Both the position numbers and the translations under genes were made by a program. Source: Clostridiaceae bacterium (GTDB taxonomy: Bacteria > Bacillota > Clostridia > DSM-8532). From it: a stretch of DNA of 13,861 nt. How positions within the stretch are numbered: the first letter of the stretch is position 1; each line of letters starts with the position of its first letter. Shown piece after piece: positions 13,720 to 13,861 of the stretch. The stretch is taken from NCBI GenBank assembly GCA_012727625.1, contig JAAYGP010000187.1, positions 1 to 13,861 on the forward strand, given 5' to 3'. The notes beneath the pieces were generated by a model, which saw only the letters and a program-made list of their open reading frames with translations, had not been told where the DNA came from and searched no databases.

Positions 13720-13861
13720 AAGTAATGCGGCTTACAAAGTTGTGAGTTGCTTATATATGTATGATTGAGCCGCCTGATGCGGATCAGCATGCAATGTGGA
13801 GTTATGGTGGAAGAAAATTCCCTCTGCTCGATTATTCATTTCAACTAACAAAGCAAAGTGA
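13720..13861. other. 142-base end region, no gene recognised
   Basis: GCGGCT at 13727-13732 can pair with AGCCGC at 13768-13773 over a 35-base loop, without a T-run, so it is not a convincing terminator. A 14-codon frame from the ATG at 13804 has no support beyond a modest upstream GGAG. Confidence 0.5.

Noticed and set aside
13804..13848. 14-codon frame at the right end
   Set aside because: Too short, no recognised motif and no context to support translation.

Overview
The window is low-GC DNA with strong GGAGG-type ribosome binding sites, a TTG and a GTG start, and short operon spacings. The split P-protein of the glycine cleavage system and the split sodium-pump decarboxylase both fit a strict anaerobe of the Clostridia. 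A cellulolytic-type clostridium (Acetivibrio/Ruminiclostridium group) is my best guess, but that is an inference from gene content, not from a marker gene.

Layout. (1) 1-3060, minus strand: the first 1020 residues of a non-ribosomal peptide synthetase (condensation, adenylation and most of a carrier domain). It starts at a TTG and runs off the left edge. (2) 3061-3565: a divergent, very AT-rich intergenic region with a likely extended -10 promoter for the synthetase and a palindromic operator candidate on the other side. (3) 3566-5083, plus strand: a response regulator with REC, GAF-like and HD-GYP domains, predicted to break down cyclic di-GMP. (4) 5084-5348: the leader of the glycine cleavage operon, with a -10 box, a sequence like the 3' end of a glycine riboswitch, an intrinsic terminator and a possible 14-residue leader peptide. 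(5) 5349-9659: gcvT, gcvH, gcvPA and gcvPB, tightly packed. (6) 9660-10452: nearly 800 bases without a protein gene but rich in structure. It holds a clean terminator for gcv, a 169-base long-hairpin element shaped like 6S RNA with its own possible promoter, a second promoter, a degenerate 12-base tandem repeat array and an attenuator-like hairpin. (7) 10453-13719: a four-gene cluster for a biotin-dependent, sodium-pumping decarboxylase: carboxyltransferase, small membrane gamma subunit, separate biotin carrier and beta subunit. (8) 13720-13861: no gene seen.

Function. The gcv genes convert glycine plus tetrahydrofolate to CO2, ammonia and methylene-tetrahydrofolate; the L-protein (dihydrolipoyl dehydrogenase) must be encoded elsewhere. 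The second cluster should decarboxylate oxaloacetate, or a similar 2-oxo acid, to pyruvate and use the energy to export sodium. No biotin carboxylase is present here, which fits a decarboxylase rather than a carboxylase.

The protein genes are ordinary. The most interesting material is non-coding: the 6S-like hairpin at 9947-10115, the repeat array plus attenuator at 10238-10411, and the incomplete glycine-riboswitch-like leader at 5241-5300.
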